Below are positions 17,535 through 25,564 of a stretch of 64,000 nt of DNA, one piece after another. This DNA is from Actinomycetes bacterium (GTDB lineage Bacteria; Actinomycetota; Thermoleophilia; RBG-16-64-13). Both the position numbers and the translations under genes were made by a program. How positions within the stretch are numbered: the stretch's first letter is position 1; every line of letters starts with the position of its first letter. The stretch lies in NCBI GenBank assembly GCA_024637095.1, contig JAGXFV010000030.1, forward strand, positions 102,906 through 166,905, given 5' to 3'. Below the pieces are notes generated by a model that had not been told where the DNA came from, searched no databases, and saw only the letters and a list, made by a program, of their open reading frames with translations.

Positions 17535-18698
17535 ATGGCGGTAGGCGAGCAAACTTACGGATTCTTCATCCCGACGGTGTCCCTGATGGGCGTCGGCTCG
17601 TTGAAGGAGCTCCCGAGCCAGGTCAAGGCGCTGGGCATGAAGCGTCCCCTGATCGTCACGGACAAGGGTCTGAGCAAAGCCGGCCTGACTGATCAGATCG
17701 TCGGTCTGGTCAAAGAAGCGGGCGCCGAGCCCTTCGTCTTCGATGAAGTCATCCCCAACCCGACCGACACCAACGTCCACGACGGCGCCAAGGTCTATGC
17801 GGACAACAAGTGCGACTCCCTGATCAGCCTCGGCGGCGGTTCGCCGCACGACGCCGGCAAGGGCATCGGCCTGGTGGCTTCGAACGGGGGCAAGATCCAC
17901 GACTACGAGGGCGTGGACCAGTCCACCAAGCCTCTCCCGCCCTTTATCGCGGTCAACACCACCGCCGGCACGGCTTCGGAGATGACCCGCTTCTGCATCA
18001 TCACCGACACCAGCCGCAAGGTGAAGATGGCCATCGTCGACTGGCAGGTGACCCCCCGGGTCGCCATCAACGACCCCGTCACCCACAAGGGCATGCCGCC
18101 GAGCCTGACGGCCGCGACCGGCATGGACGCCCTGACTCACGCCATCGAGGCCTACGTCTCCACTGCCGCCACTCCGGTGACCGACGCCTGTGCCATCAAG
18201 GCCATGGAACTGATCTCCGACAACCTGCGCGGCGCGGTGGCCAACGGCGAAGACATGGTGGCCCGCGACAACATGGCCTACGCCGAGTACTTGGCAGGAA
18301 TGGCCTTCAACAACGCCTCTCTGGGTCACGTGCACGCCATGGCGCACCAATTGGGCGGCTTTTACGACCTGCCCCACGGGGTTTGTAATGCCATCCTGCT
18401 GCCCGCAGTGGAGCGCTTCAACATGATCGCCAAAGTGGAGCGCTTTGTCGACATCGCCGTGGCTCTGGGAGTTCCGGTCGAAGGCATGAGCAAGCGCGAC
18501 GCCGCCGAGAAGGCCCTGGACGCCATCAAGCAACTCTCGAGTGACATCGGCATTCCCGCCGGCCTCTCCGAACTGGGGGTCAAGGAAGAGGATCTGCGGA
18601 CCATGGCCGAGAACGCGCAGAAGGACGCCTGCGGTCTCACCAACCCGCGTTGCCCGACCGAGGACGACGTAGTCGAGATCTACCGGTCGGCCCTGTAA
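17535..18698 (+). CDS. Iron-containing alcohol dehydrogenase (class III, Mdh/AdhB-like)
   Basis: This 387-residue protein has an excellent AGGAGG ribosome site 4 nt before the ATG. The NAD motif GGGSPHDAGKG, TTAGTASEMTRFCIIT, DALTHAIEAYVSTAATP and the metal histidines of GHVHAMAHQLGGFYDLPHG are all present. It is closely related to NAD-dependent methanol/butanol dehydrogenases of group III. Codon use is strongly biased to C-ending codons compared with its neighbours, which suggests high expression. It lies between the regulatory genes and an aldehyde:ferredoxin oxidoreductase, so an alcohol to aldehyde to acid route is likely. It is a paralogue of, and not a tandem copy of, the gene at 13500. 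Confidence 0.93.
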   Translation: MAVGEQTYGFFIPTVSLMGVGSLKELPSQVKALGMKRPLIVTDKGLSKAGLTDQIVGLVKEAGAEPFVFDEVIPNPTDTNVHDGAKVYADNKCDSLISLGGGSPHDAGKGIGLVASNGGKIHDYEGVDQSTKPLPPFIAVNTTAGTASEMTRFCIITDTSRKVKMAIVDWQVTPRVAINDPVTHKGMPPSLTAATGMDALTHAIEAYVSTAATPVTDACAIKAMELISDNLRGAVANGEDMVARDNMAYAEYLAGMAFNNASLGHVHAMAHQLGGFYDLPHGVCNAILLPAVERFNMIAKVERFVDIAVALGVPVEGMSKRDAAEKALDAIKQLSSDIGIPAGLSELGVKEEDLRTMAENAQKDACGLTNPRCPTEDDVVEIYRSAL

Positions 18699-18755
18699 GA
18701 AGGTCAATCAGTCTGCACACTCCGCGTGCAAATAGACGCGGCGATCAGTAGGATT

Positions 18756-18792
18756 AACGGAGGAGGGAGTCTAGTCTCCCTCCCTCCGTTTC
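18756..18792 (+). terminator. Stem-loop terminator between the alcohol dehydrogenase and AOR genes
   Basis: AACGGAGGAGGGAG pairs with CTCCCTCCCTCCGTT, with one bulge, around a short TCTAGT-like loop and ends in TTT. It probably trims or attenuates transcription between the two genes. Confidence 0.6.
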
Positions 18793-18823
18793 CCATTTGG
18801 AACGACACAACCAGGAGGAGCGA

Positions 18824-20605
18824 ATGAGGAAGATTCTTCGCGTGAACGTCTCGGAAGGGACGGTGAAGACCGAGGGTATGCCGGCTGAGTGGAAGCTCAT
18901 GGGTGGGCGCTTCCTCACCTCGAGCATCATTGCTGCCGAGGTCGATGCGCAGGCCGACCCGCTCGGACCGGACAACAAGATCGTTTTTGCCACCGGCCTG
19001 CTGGCCGGGACCACCGCCCCCAACTCCTCGCGCATGTCCGTGGGCACCAAGAGCCCGCTGACCGGTGGGATCAAGGAAGCCAACGTGGGCGGTCAGGCCT
19101 CGCAGAAGCTGGCCCGGCTGGGCATCGGCGCCATCATCGCCGAGGGCGACCCGGGCGACAAGAGGTACATTCTCAAGGTCAACAGCGAGGGGGCCACTCT
19201 CGAAGACGCCGGGGACCTTTGGGGCAAGCTCAACTACGAGACAGCCGACGCCCTTCGCGCCAAATATGGTGAGAAAGTGGCGACCATCCAGGTGGGTCCC
19301 GCGGGCGAGAACGGAATGCGGAACTCCTCCGTGGCCGTGACCGATCCCGAAGGCCATCCCGCTCGGCACGCCGGCCGCGGCGGCGTGGGCGCGGTGATGG
19401 GCAAGCGCGGGCTCAAGGCGATCGTGGTGGACGACGCCGGAGCTCCCCGCCCGGAACTGGCCGACGAGAAGCGCTTCAAGACCGCACGCAAGACGCTGGT
19501 CGACGGGCTCAAAGAGCATCCGGTGACCGGCCAGGGACTCCCCGCCTACGGAACCGCCATCTTGGTCAACATCATCAACGAGGCCGGCGGTCTGCCCACC
19601 AAGAACTTCCACTTCGGGCGCTACGAGGACGCCGAGATGATCTCGGGGGAAGAGCTGGCCGACCGGGCCAAGAAGCGCGGCGGCCGGCCTGAGCACGCCT
19701 GCATGACCGGCTGCGTGGTCCACTGCTCGAACGTCTACAACGATGAGGACGGCAACTACGTCTCCTCCGGCGTCGAGTACGAGACCATCTGGGCCTTTGG
19801 CGCCAACTGCATGAACAATGACCTGGACGCCATCGCCCACATGGACCGCTGGTGCGACGATCTCGGTCTGGACACCATTGACATGGGCGACACGATGGCC
19901 GTTGCCATGGACGCGGGCAAGATCCCTTGGGGGGATACCGGGAAGATGCTCGCGGTCTTCGAGGACATCAAGAACAACACCGAGTTCGGTCAGGCGATGG
20001 GCAACGGCACGCAGCATGCGGGCGAACTGTGGAACGTGGCGCACATCCCCACTGTCAAGGGCCAGGGCATTCCCGCCTACGACCCCCGCGCGGTGAAGGG
20101 CATCGGCGCCACCTACGCGACCAGCACCATGGGCGCCGACCACACGGCGGGGTACGCCGTCGCCACCAACATCCTGAACGTGGGTGGCGAGGTCGACCCT
20201 CTGTCCAAGACGGGGCAGTGCGTGCTCTCGCAGGGTCTGCAGGAAGCGACCGCCGCGTTCTTCGACAGCACCGGGCTCTGCGTGTTCCTGGCCTTTGCCT
20301 GCCTGGATCAGCCGGACTCGCTGGCCGCTATCCCCGAGATGGTCTCGGCCATGTACGGCGAGGAGATCGATATCGCAGGTATGGTGCAGCAGGGCAAAGA
20401 TGTGCTGGAGTTGGAACGCAAGTTCAACCGCGGAGCTGGTTTCACCAAGGAAGACGACCGCCTGCCGAAATTCTTCTCAGAAGAGAAGCTGCCGCCCCAC
20501 AACACGGTTTGGGACGTGGCCTCCGATGAGCTGGATCAGGTATGCGGCTGGTCTCCCGTGCTAGATCCGCGCGTGAGCGGAGAGTCAAAGGACGCCGAGG
20601 TCTAG
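18824..20605 (+). CDS. aor: Aldehyde:ferredoxin oxidoreductase (tungsten enzyme)
   Basis: The start is ATG 18824 after AGGAGGAG, giving 593 residues. Aldehyde:ferredoxin oxidoreductases oxidise aldehydes to acids with a tungsten bis-pterin and one Fe4S4 cluster. Family features are the N-terminal GGRFLTSSIIAAEVD and GNKIVFATGLLAGTTAPNS-like segment, GVGAVMGKRGLKAIVV, the cluster cysteines of CMTGCVVHC (C-x3-C-x3-C) and the distal cysteine in STGLCVFLAF. Codon bias matches the preceding dehydrogenase, consistent with co-regulation. Together they could take primary alcohols to acids, or run backward to reduce acids using low-potential ferredoxin. Electron partner is not encoded here. Confidence 0.93.
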   Translation: MRKILRVNVSEGTVKTEGMPAEWKLMGGRFLTSSIIAAEVDAQADPLGPDNKIVFATGLLAGTTAPNSSRMSVGTKSPLTGGIKEANVGGQASQKLARLGIGAIIAEGDPGDKRYILKVNSEGATLEDAGDLWGKLNYETADALRAKYGEKVATIQVGPAGENGMRNSSVAVTDPEGHPARHAGRGGVGAVMGKRGLKAIVVDDAGAPRPELADEKRFKTARKTLVDGLKEHPVTGQGLPAYGTAILVNIINEAGGLPTKNFHFGRYEDAEMISGEELADRAKKRGGRPEHACMTGCVVHCSNVYNDEDGNYVSSGVEYETIWAFGANCMNNDLDAIAHMDRWCDDLGLDTIDMGDTMAVAMDAGKIPWGDTGKMLAVFEDIKNNTEFGQAMGNGTQHAGELWNVAHIPTVKGQGIPAYDPRAVKGIGATYATSTMGADHTAGYAVATNILNVGGEVDPLSKTGQCVLSQGLQEATAAFFDSTGLCVFLAFACLDQPDSLAAIPEMVSAMYGEEIDIAGMVQQGKDVLELERKFNRGAGFTKEDDRLPKFFSEEKLPPHNTVWDVASDELDQVCGWSPVLDPRVSGESKDAEV

Positions 20606-20691
20606 ACCCCGGCATCGACGGACTCGCCGCCGGGAGTGGGCGCTCGGGTAGCCTCTTCCGGGGGCGGCTGATCCCGGTACGAAACTCGACT

Positions 20692-20722
20692 GAGAGAGGG
20701 GGCCGATTCGGTCCCCTCTCTC
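20692..20722 (+). terminator. Stem-loop terminator after AOR
   Basis: GAGAGAGGGG at 20692-20701 pairs perfectly with CCCCTCTCTC at 20713-20722. It is followed by a short T-containing tract, about 90 nt after the AOR stop. Confidence 0.6.
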
Positions 20723-20868
20723 GTTGTTGCCGGTCTGCAGGCAACTTGCCCGCCGTCTCACCCGTTGCGACTCGTTCGAAGGGATGTAGACGCCTACGTT
20801 TCGCGCAATCTGGCGCGGGAAGGAAGAGACCTGTCGGCACAAGGGTACGAACAAGCGGGTTATCGGAG

Positions 20869-21282
20869 TTGGTCAGAAGACACATTGGTGATTACGCGGT
20901 TCCACCCACGTTGGAGGCACTTTCCGGCGTCCGCGCGTTCGTCGAAGGGGTTGCTTCGGGCCTCGGCTTGGACCGGCAACACAGCTACAACCTCAAGCTC
21001 TGCGTGTCCGAGGCCTGCGCCAACGCCGTCGAACACGTTCCCGGCCAGAGCGGTGACATCAAAATCACCACGTGGTTAGAGGGCGAGGTCCTCATCTTCG
21101 AGATAGTCAGCCAGGGAGAGTTCCGCCTGGGCACTCAGCGCGATCCCGAGAAACGGGCGCATCGCGGGCTCGGCCTGCCTCTGATGATCTCGCTGATGGA
21201 CGAGGTGCAGATCACCCGACTCGAGACGGGTGAGACCGCCATCCGGTTGACTTTGGAGGACGTCTCCCAGAAGCGCGAGTAG
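20869..21282 (+). CDS. Anti-sigma factor-type ATP-binding protein (RsbW/SpoIIAB-like HATPase)
   Basis: The conserved part is a small GHKL ATPase: LKLCVSEACANAVEHVP holds the ATP/Mg helix and HRGLGLPLMISLMDEVQI the glycine-rich lid. Such proteins act as serine kinases and anti-sigma factors controlled by anti-anti-sigma proteins and PP2C phosphatases. The open frame extends upstream to 20542 into the AOR gene, so the start is a guess; TTG 20869 gives 137 residues, usual for the family. A SpoIIE-type phosphatase at 25559 could belong to the same partner-switching network, but no sigma factor or STAS protein is seen beside it. Confidence 0.75.
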   Translation: MVRRHIGDYAVPPTLEALSGVRAFVEGVASGLGLDRQHSYNLKLCVSEACANAVEHVPGQSGDIKITTWLEGEVLIFEIVSQGEFRLGTQRDPEKRAHRGLGLPLMISLMDEVQITRLETGETAIRLTLEDVSQKRE

Positions 21283-21363
21283 TTCTAGCGGTTCGACGCG
21301 GCCGGCGCGCCGCTTAGGACTGATGCTGCGGGCCGCCGGCCAGGCTGCCGGTCAGGCTGCCGG

Positions 21364-22314
21364 CTAAGGCACGATGCGGACCGGAGTTCCCGCCGGCGCC
21401 AGCTTCCCCAACTCGAGGACGTTCGCATTTGTCATCCTGATGCAGCCGTGGCTCACGCTGCTGCCGATGAGGTCCGGACGATTGGTCCCGTGAATGGCCG
21501 CCTGGCCTCCTCCGGGCCAGTCCTCGAGTACTTCAGAGTAGGCGCTCAGGCCGAGGGCGAGCGCGCCGTACGCTCCGCCGGGGTTGGGCACATGCACGGT
21601 GATGAAGAACTCACCCTTGGGAGTCGGGGTGCCCGAAGTTCCCACCGCGACCTCGTAGGTGGCTACGGTCTCTCCCTCCTTGCGCAACTTGAGCGTGTGG
21701 TCTGAAAGATCGACCAGGATGTCGTATTCCCGCGGGCTCACGTCCAGCCCGGACTCCCGCACCCAGCCCCGGGTCTCGTTTGGCGGCGTGGGCAGCAGCA
21801 CCTGCAGCCACCGGTCGCCCTGCCGGTCGTAGCCGGCGCGAAGAGCGCGTACCACGGAGCGCTCTCCATAGGCGTCGATCGCTGGTAGCGTCTTCGTAAC
21901 GCGCCCCTGCGGTGGCGGGGCATCGTAGATCGCGAGATCGGTGCGGAGCACGCCGGCCAGCTGCAGCGGCGCCGGTGAGGGTCTGGGAGCCGGCGGGTCC
22001 AGAGGGGCCGGCGGCGGCGCTTTCACGAGTCGGGGGTAGGCGCGGGAAGCCGGATTCTGGCCCAGTGCCTCCGTCCAGGTGACCGCCGCTACGGGGACTG
22101 CCGAGGCGTCGTGACCCTCCGCCGCGCGGACTGCGTCCGCGGCATTCGAGAAGAGGGTCAGCGGAAGGAACAGCGCCAGGCCCATGAGGATCAGGGCCGG
22201 TGCTGTGAGCCACTTGGGGGACACCAGGGCGTTGATCCCCGGTCCGGGTCTTTGGTTGGAGAGTGCCGGTCGTCCAGGTAGACGGACCGGTCGTTGCCGC
22301 TGATGCTGCCTCAT
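21364..22314 (-). CDS. L,D-transpeptidase (YkuD/ErfK family), secreted or anchored
   Basis: This 316-residue protein has a membrane-spanning signal segment (LTAPALILMGLALFLPLTLF, about residues 36-55). A proline-rich linker and an SH3-like region follow, then the YkuD catalytic domain in the last 120 residues. The active site motif HGCIRMTNANVLELG carries the catalytic cysteine, and the upstream AAIHGTNRPDLIGSSVS holds its partner histidine. Such enzymes make 3-3 peptidoglycan cross-links or attach proteins to the wall. It starts shortly after the topoisomerase stop, in the same direction, so the two may be cotranscribed. Confidence 0.9.
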   Translation of the reverse strand: MRQHQRQRPVRLPGRPALSNQRPGPGINALVSPKWLTAPALILMGLALFLPLTLFSNAADAVRAAEGHDASAVPVAAVTWTEALGQNPASRAYPRLVKAPPPAPLDPPAPRPSPAPLQLAGVLRTDLAIYDAPPPQGRVTKTLPAIDAYGERSVVRALRAGYDRQGDRWLQVLLPTPPNETRGWVRESGLDVSPREYDILVDLSDHTLKLRKEGETVATYEVAVGTSGTPTPKGEFFITVHVPNPGGAYGALALGLSAYSEVLEDWPGGGQAAIHGTNRPDLIGSSVSHGCIRMTNANVLELGKLAPAGTPVRIVP

Positions 22315-22327
22315 TCTTCCATCCGTC

Positions 22328-23524
22328 CTACGAAGCGCTTTCGCGCCCGTTCCCGCCCTGCTGATTCCCGGCGGCCCCGTCCCGGTTCGCGCCTGATCCG
22401 TTGCCGCTGCCGTCCAGCAGATCGATGTCCCGGCTCTCTTTTATCACCGTCCGCTCCTCCAGGAGGCGCAGCAGGGCGTGCTCCTCCTTACGGAGCCATT
22501 CGCTCTTAGGACCCTCTTCGATGAGTTGCGGCCAACGTTCGGCCAACTCGCGCTCGCGGAAGGAATCGATTACCGCCGGGTGCACATAGGAGCTGCGCGC
22601 CACGGCACGCGTGTTGTACAGATGATGGGCCACTATGTCGAGCGCTTCGTTTATCCTGCGATTCGCCTCACGGGTGCTTTGGAAACCTCCGTTGGCCGCG
22701 AGCTGCTCCGCCATGATCTTCGTGCCTCCCCAAGTGCGGAAGTCCTTGGCCGAGAAACGCTCGCTGCTGTTCTCGCGGAGGTAGTCATTGACGTCCGCAG
22801 AGTTTATCGCTCTCGCGTCACCGTCGTCGTCGATGTACTGGAACAGCTCTTCGCCGGGCAGTTCCTGGCAACGTTTCACGATGCGGGCGAGGCGGCGGCT
22901 GTGTACCCCCACCTCTGCGTCCTTGCCGCCTTTGCCCCGGAAGACCAGGCGCAGCCGGGTGGTCGAAATCTCCGCGTGGTCATCCCGCAGCGTGGTAAGA
23001 CCGTAGGCATCGTTGTCGCGCGCGTACTCCTCGTTGCCCACGCGGATCAGGGTCTCGTCCAAGAGCTGGACCGCCACGGCCACCACCTTCTCCTTAGACA
23101 GGTGGCGGCGGCGCGCGTCGGCCGCCGCCCGTCTGCGCAACTCGGGCAGGGCGTGACCGAAGGCAACCAGCCGGTTGAATTTATTGGCATCGCGCACCTC
23201 GCGCCAGCGTTCGTGGTAGAGGTACTGCTTTCGCCCACGCTTGTCCCTGCCTGTCGCCTGCAGGTGCCCCGCGGGCAGGGGCGAGATCCACACGTCGGTC
23301 CAGGCCGGTGGGACGGCGAGCCGCTTGATCCGTTGCCTGATGGAGTCGTTCTCGATCAGGCTCCCGTCGGCCCAGTAGTAGCTGAAGCCCTTTCCGCGGC
23401 GCACCCGGCGAATCCCCGGCACTTCCTCGTCGGGCAGATAGATCAGTTCGGGTTGCTCCTCGGGAGCAAAGGCACGGGCCAACGCATCCACGGTGCCCGG
23501 GGGAGGCATCCCGGAGCCGCTCAT
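22328..23524 (-). CDS. DNA topoisomerase IB (poxvirus/eukaryotic type)
   Basis: The 398-residue protein is a bacterial type IB topoisomerase, which relaxes supercoils through a 3'-phosphotyrosine. The N-terminal domain has GIRRVRRGKGFSYYWADG and PPAWTDVWISPLPAGHLQAT. The catalytic domain includes NRLVAFGHALPELRR, RVGNEEYARDNDAYGLTTLR, FSAKDFRTWGGT and the active tyrosine in AVARSSYVHPAVID. The length is slightly above the usual 330-360 because of a charged, glycine-rich tail. It is transcribed with the L,D-transpeptidase and a truncated MBL gene upstream. Confidence 0.92.
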   Translation of the reverse strand: MSGSGMPPPGTVDALARAFAPEEQPELIYLPDEEVPGIRRVRRGKGFSYYWADGSLIENDSIRQRIKRLAVPPAWTDVWISPLPAGHLQATGRDKRGRKQYLYHERWREVRDANKFNRLVAFGHALPELRRRAAADARRRHLSKEKVVAVAVQLLDETLIRVGNEEYARDNDAYGLTTLRDDHAEISTTRLRLVFRGKGGKDAEVGVHSRRLARIVKRCQELPGEELFQYIDDDGDARAINSADVNDYLRENSSERFSAKDFRTWGGTKIMAEQLAANGGFQSTREANRRINEALDIVAHHLYNTRAVARSSYVHPAVIDSFRERELAERWPQLIEEGPKSEWLRKEEHALLRLLEERTVIKESRDIDLLDGSGNGSGANRDGAAGNQQGGNGRESAS

Positions 23525-23556
23525 TTCGCCCTTTGCCGTTCGGTCTATCCGATCGC

Positions 23557-23697
23557 TCAGCCATGCCGCGCGTCAGCCTCGCGGTCCACGTAGACGTCCA
23601 CGTCGCGGCGAGGATCGATGACGAGGGCCTCGCCTCCGTCGCTGATTAGGTACGAGCACTGGGTGAGACCCGGTGACTCGATGCGTTCGAGTTGCAT
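23557..23697 (-). pseudogene. N-terminal remnant of an MBL-fold (rhodanese/persulfide dioxygenase-like) protein
   Basis: A good GGAGGA ribosome site precedes ATG 23697. The 46 residues include [19 protein letters not shown] and [15 protein letters not shown], which are the first two strands of the MBL-fold proteins that usually carry rhodanese domains. The frame then stops at TGA followed by TAG three codons later. The metal motif and the rest of the fold (over 300 residues) are absent. It is thus a truncated gene whose start signals survive. Similarity is judged by eye. Confidence 0.7.
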
Positions 23698-23718
23698 GCT
23701 TCCTCCGCCGGACTGTGC

Positions 23719-23736
23719 TCTGAGTTAGGACTCAGA
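23719..23736. promoter_or_regulatory. Perfect dyad upstream of the MBL remnant
   Basis: TCTGAGT-TAGG-ACTCAGA is a perfect 7-bp inverted repeat about 20 nt upstream of the remnant start. It could be the former operator of that gene or a terminator for the upstream permease gene. Confidence 0.4.
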
Positions 23737-23780
23737 TTGCCCAGCCGGAGAGGGGCTACACCTCGAACTGAGCCGGCCGT

Positions 23781-24842
23781 CTAGGCAGGGGCCACCTGTA
23801 CCGCCGCCGCTGGTTCTTCTGCGGGTTCTTCGTGCGGCCCGAATAGGTTGTCAGACAACTTGACGTACCAGGCGGCGGACTGAACCTGCACGATGTATGC
23901 GACGGCCAGCACCAGCGCGGCCATGGGACCGAAGGAGGCTATGGCTATGCCCAGGGCGATGGAGAGGTTCCGCATCACGCTGCCGTACACGGTCGCTATG
24001 GCATCCTCTCGGTTGAGTAACAGCCGTCCGGCCAAAGTGGCAGCCGCGAAGTTGAAGGCGTAGAAGAGGAGCAGCGGCACGGCGACGCGTGCGAGCAGCG
24101 CCGGATCAGAGACGATCATCTTGGCTTTGAGGCCAACCGCAAGAAAGACGATGGCGACCACGCCCACGGTCGAGAGTCCGGGGAAGAGGGGTGCGATTTC
24201 GGCCTTGTAGCGACTGGGGCCGTAGCGGGCGACCAGCGTTCGCCGGGTGAGCGAACCGAGCAACATGGGAACTAGGACCACCAGAAGCACGGTCTGGCTG
24301 ACGCCGACAAGGTCAACTTCGACGCGCTGGCCTGCCAACAGCCAAAGATAGGCCGGGGACAGGACCGCGGCAGCCAGCAGCCCGATAACCGTCATTTTGA
24401 CCGCTGCGGCCACGTTCCCCTTGGCGAATCCGGTCCAGGAGATGGTCATGCCCGAGGTGGGGAAGAGCCCGGCAAGGATCATGCCCACGAACAGCCCGGG
24501 GTCGCCGGAAAAGAAGGTGCGGGCAAGCAGCCAAGCTGCCACGGGGACCACGGCGAAGTTCAGGCCCATGGCCAGACTCACCGCTCGCCCATGCCGGAAG
24601 TTCACGGCTTCGACCGGGCGGAAATTGACCAACATGGGATAGACCATGAGCATGGTGATAGGAAGGATCGCAGCTTTGAGCGGTGACAGATCCAGCAGGA
24701 GTCCGGCGACGAGTCCGAGCAGCATGCTTATGGGAATGAGAAGGACGAGCTTCTTGGACAATTGGGCAAAAAAACGTACCGGAGCGGACGGAACTCCCGG
24801 GGTCGAACCGTATGGCAAAGCGGACGGGATGGCGCTCGACAA
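23781..24842 (-). CDS. ACR3-like/bile acid:Na+ symporter family permease
   Basis: About ten hydrophobic segments form a 353-residue membrane protein of the SBF/ACR3 superfamily. Signature stretches are LFPTSGMTISWTGFAKGN and TVYGSVMRNLSIALGIAIASF, where the NLSIAL part corresponds to the crossover region of arsenite permeases. The start is TTG 24842, preceded by a strong AAGGAGGG; an ATG further upstream has no ribosome site. Arsenite export is possible and would fit the ArsR/ArsM genes 33 kb away, but the Cys typical of ACR3 is not evident (MTISWTGF instead). Anion or organic acid transport is equally possible. Confidence 0.75.
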   Translation of the reverse strand: MSSAIPSALPYGSTPGVPSAPVRFFAQLSKKLVLLIPISMLLGLVAGLLLDLSPLKAAILPITMLMVYPMLVNFRPVEAVNFRHGRAVSLAMGLNFAVVPVAAWLLARTFFSGDPGLFVGMILAGLFPTSGMTISWTGFAKGNVAAAVKMTVIGLLAAAVLSPAYLWLLAGQRVEVDLVGVSQTVLLVVLVPMLLGSLTRRTLVARYGPSRYKAEIAPLFPGLSTVGVVAIVFLAVGLKAKMIVSDPALLARVAVPLLLFYAFNFAAATLAGRLLLNREDAIATVYGSVMRNLSIALGIAIASFGPMAALVLAVAYIVQVQSAAWYVKLSDNLFGPHEEPAEEPAAAVQVAPA

Positions 24843-24940
24843 CTTTTCCCTCCTTGAAAGCGAACACAGACTGGGGATACCCAGGGGGGTATTATGAGCG
24901 ACTACACGTGGGCAAGTCAAGCCGGGAGTGGGAATCCCCA

Positions 24941-25564
24941 GTGAGCCTGCTGATCGCCGTCCCCTTCCAGGAGGGAGTGCTCTTGGCCCTGGCGACTCCG
25001 CCGGGAGAGGGCGGCGGTTCGCCCCGGCGCGGGGGGCCTCGCCGTCGGGTGCACAAGATGAGCTGGGGGCTGCTCGCCGGCACCTCGACGCTTAGCCGCG
25101 ATCAACTCGACAGTCTGTCGCCTGCCGACATCCAGTCTCCCGAGGATATCTCGGGGCATGCCCGGTGGTTATCTGAGCCTGGGTCCGAGTGGGCCTTCAC
25201 CCTCGAGCCCCCCTACGGGCCGCCAGGACAAGAGCTTCCCGCGGCGGTGCGCGAAGGGGATAGGCTGGGAGCGCCGGTGCGGCTTTACAGCTTCGCCGCC
25301 GCCGCGGATGCCGGGCCTCGCTTGGTCAGTTGGGGTCTTCTGGTGCCGCCGCTCACGATTGGAGAGGAGCTTTCCCAAGAGGCTCAACTGCGCCTTCAGT
25401 GGGAGCTCGAACAGGGGAAGGGGCTTGATGAGAGGCTGCGTGCGGTACTCGCGATCTTCAACTGGGTGGGGGAGCGCTCCGAGGCATTGGGCCCGGAGTT
25501 GGACATCGGCCTGCATGAGAGTGACCGGCGCTTTACGGTGGACCGGATGAGTTGGCGGCTATGA
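24941..25564 (+). CDS. Uncharacterised protein, possibly a diverged proteasome-fold subunit
   Basis: I do not recognise this 207-residue protein with certainty. It starts at GTG 24941 (GTG 24908 is an alternative). The N-terminal pattern SLLIAVPFQEGVLLALATPP, then a basic RRRVHKMSWGLLAG, and the end ELDIGLHESDRRF parallel actinobacterial proteasome alpha subunits. Those show a strand, GGVLFVAE, a basic KIS strand, G-helix, and LEVAVLD...RRAF. No catalytic threonine follows the start. It lacks transmembrane segments, and its 3' end overlaps the SpoIIE phosphatase convergently. Function unknown. Confidence 0.55.
   Translation: MSLLIAVPFQEGVLLALATPPGEGGGSPRRGGPRRRVHKMSWGLLAGTSTLSRDQLDSLSPADIQSPEDISGHARWLSEPGSEWAFTLEPPYGPPGQELPAAVREGDRLGAPVRLYSFAAAADAGPRLVSWGLLVPPLTIGEELSQEAQLRLQWELEQGKGLDERLRAVLAIFNWVGERSEALGPELDIGLHESDRRFTVDRMSWRL

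Noticed and set aside
23557..23559. TGA at the end of the MBL remnant as selenocysteine
   Set aside because: A TAG follows three codons later, and the motif to be expected there is not a cysteine.
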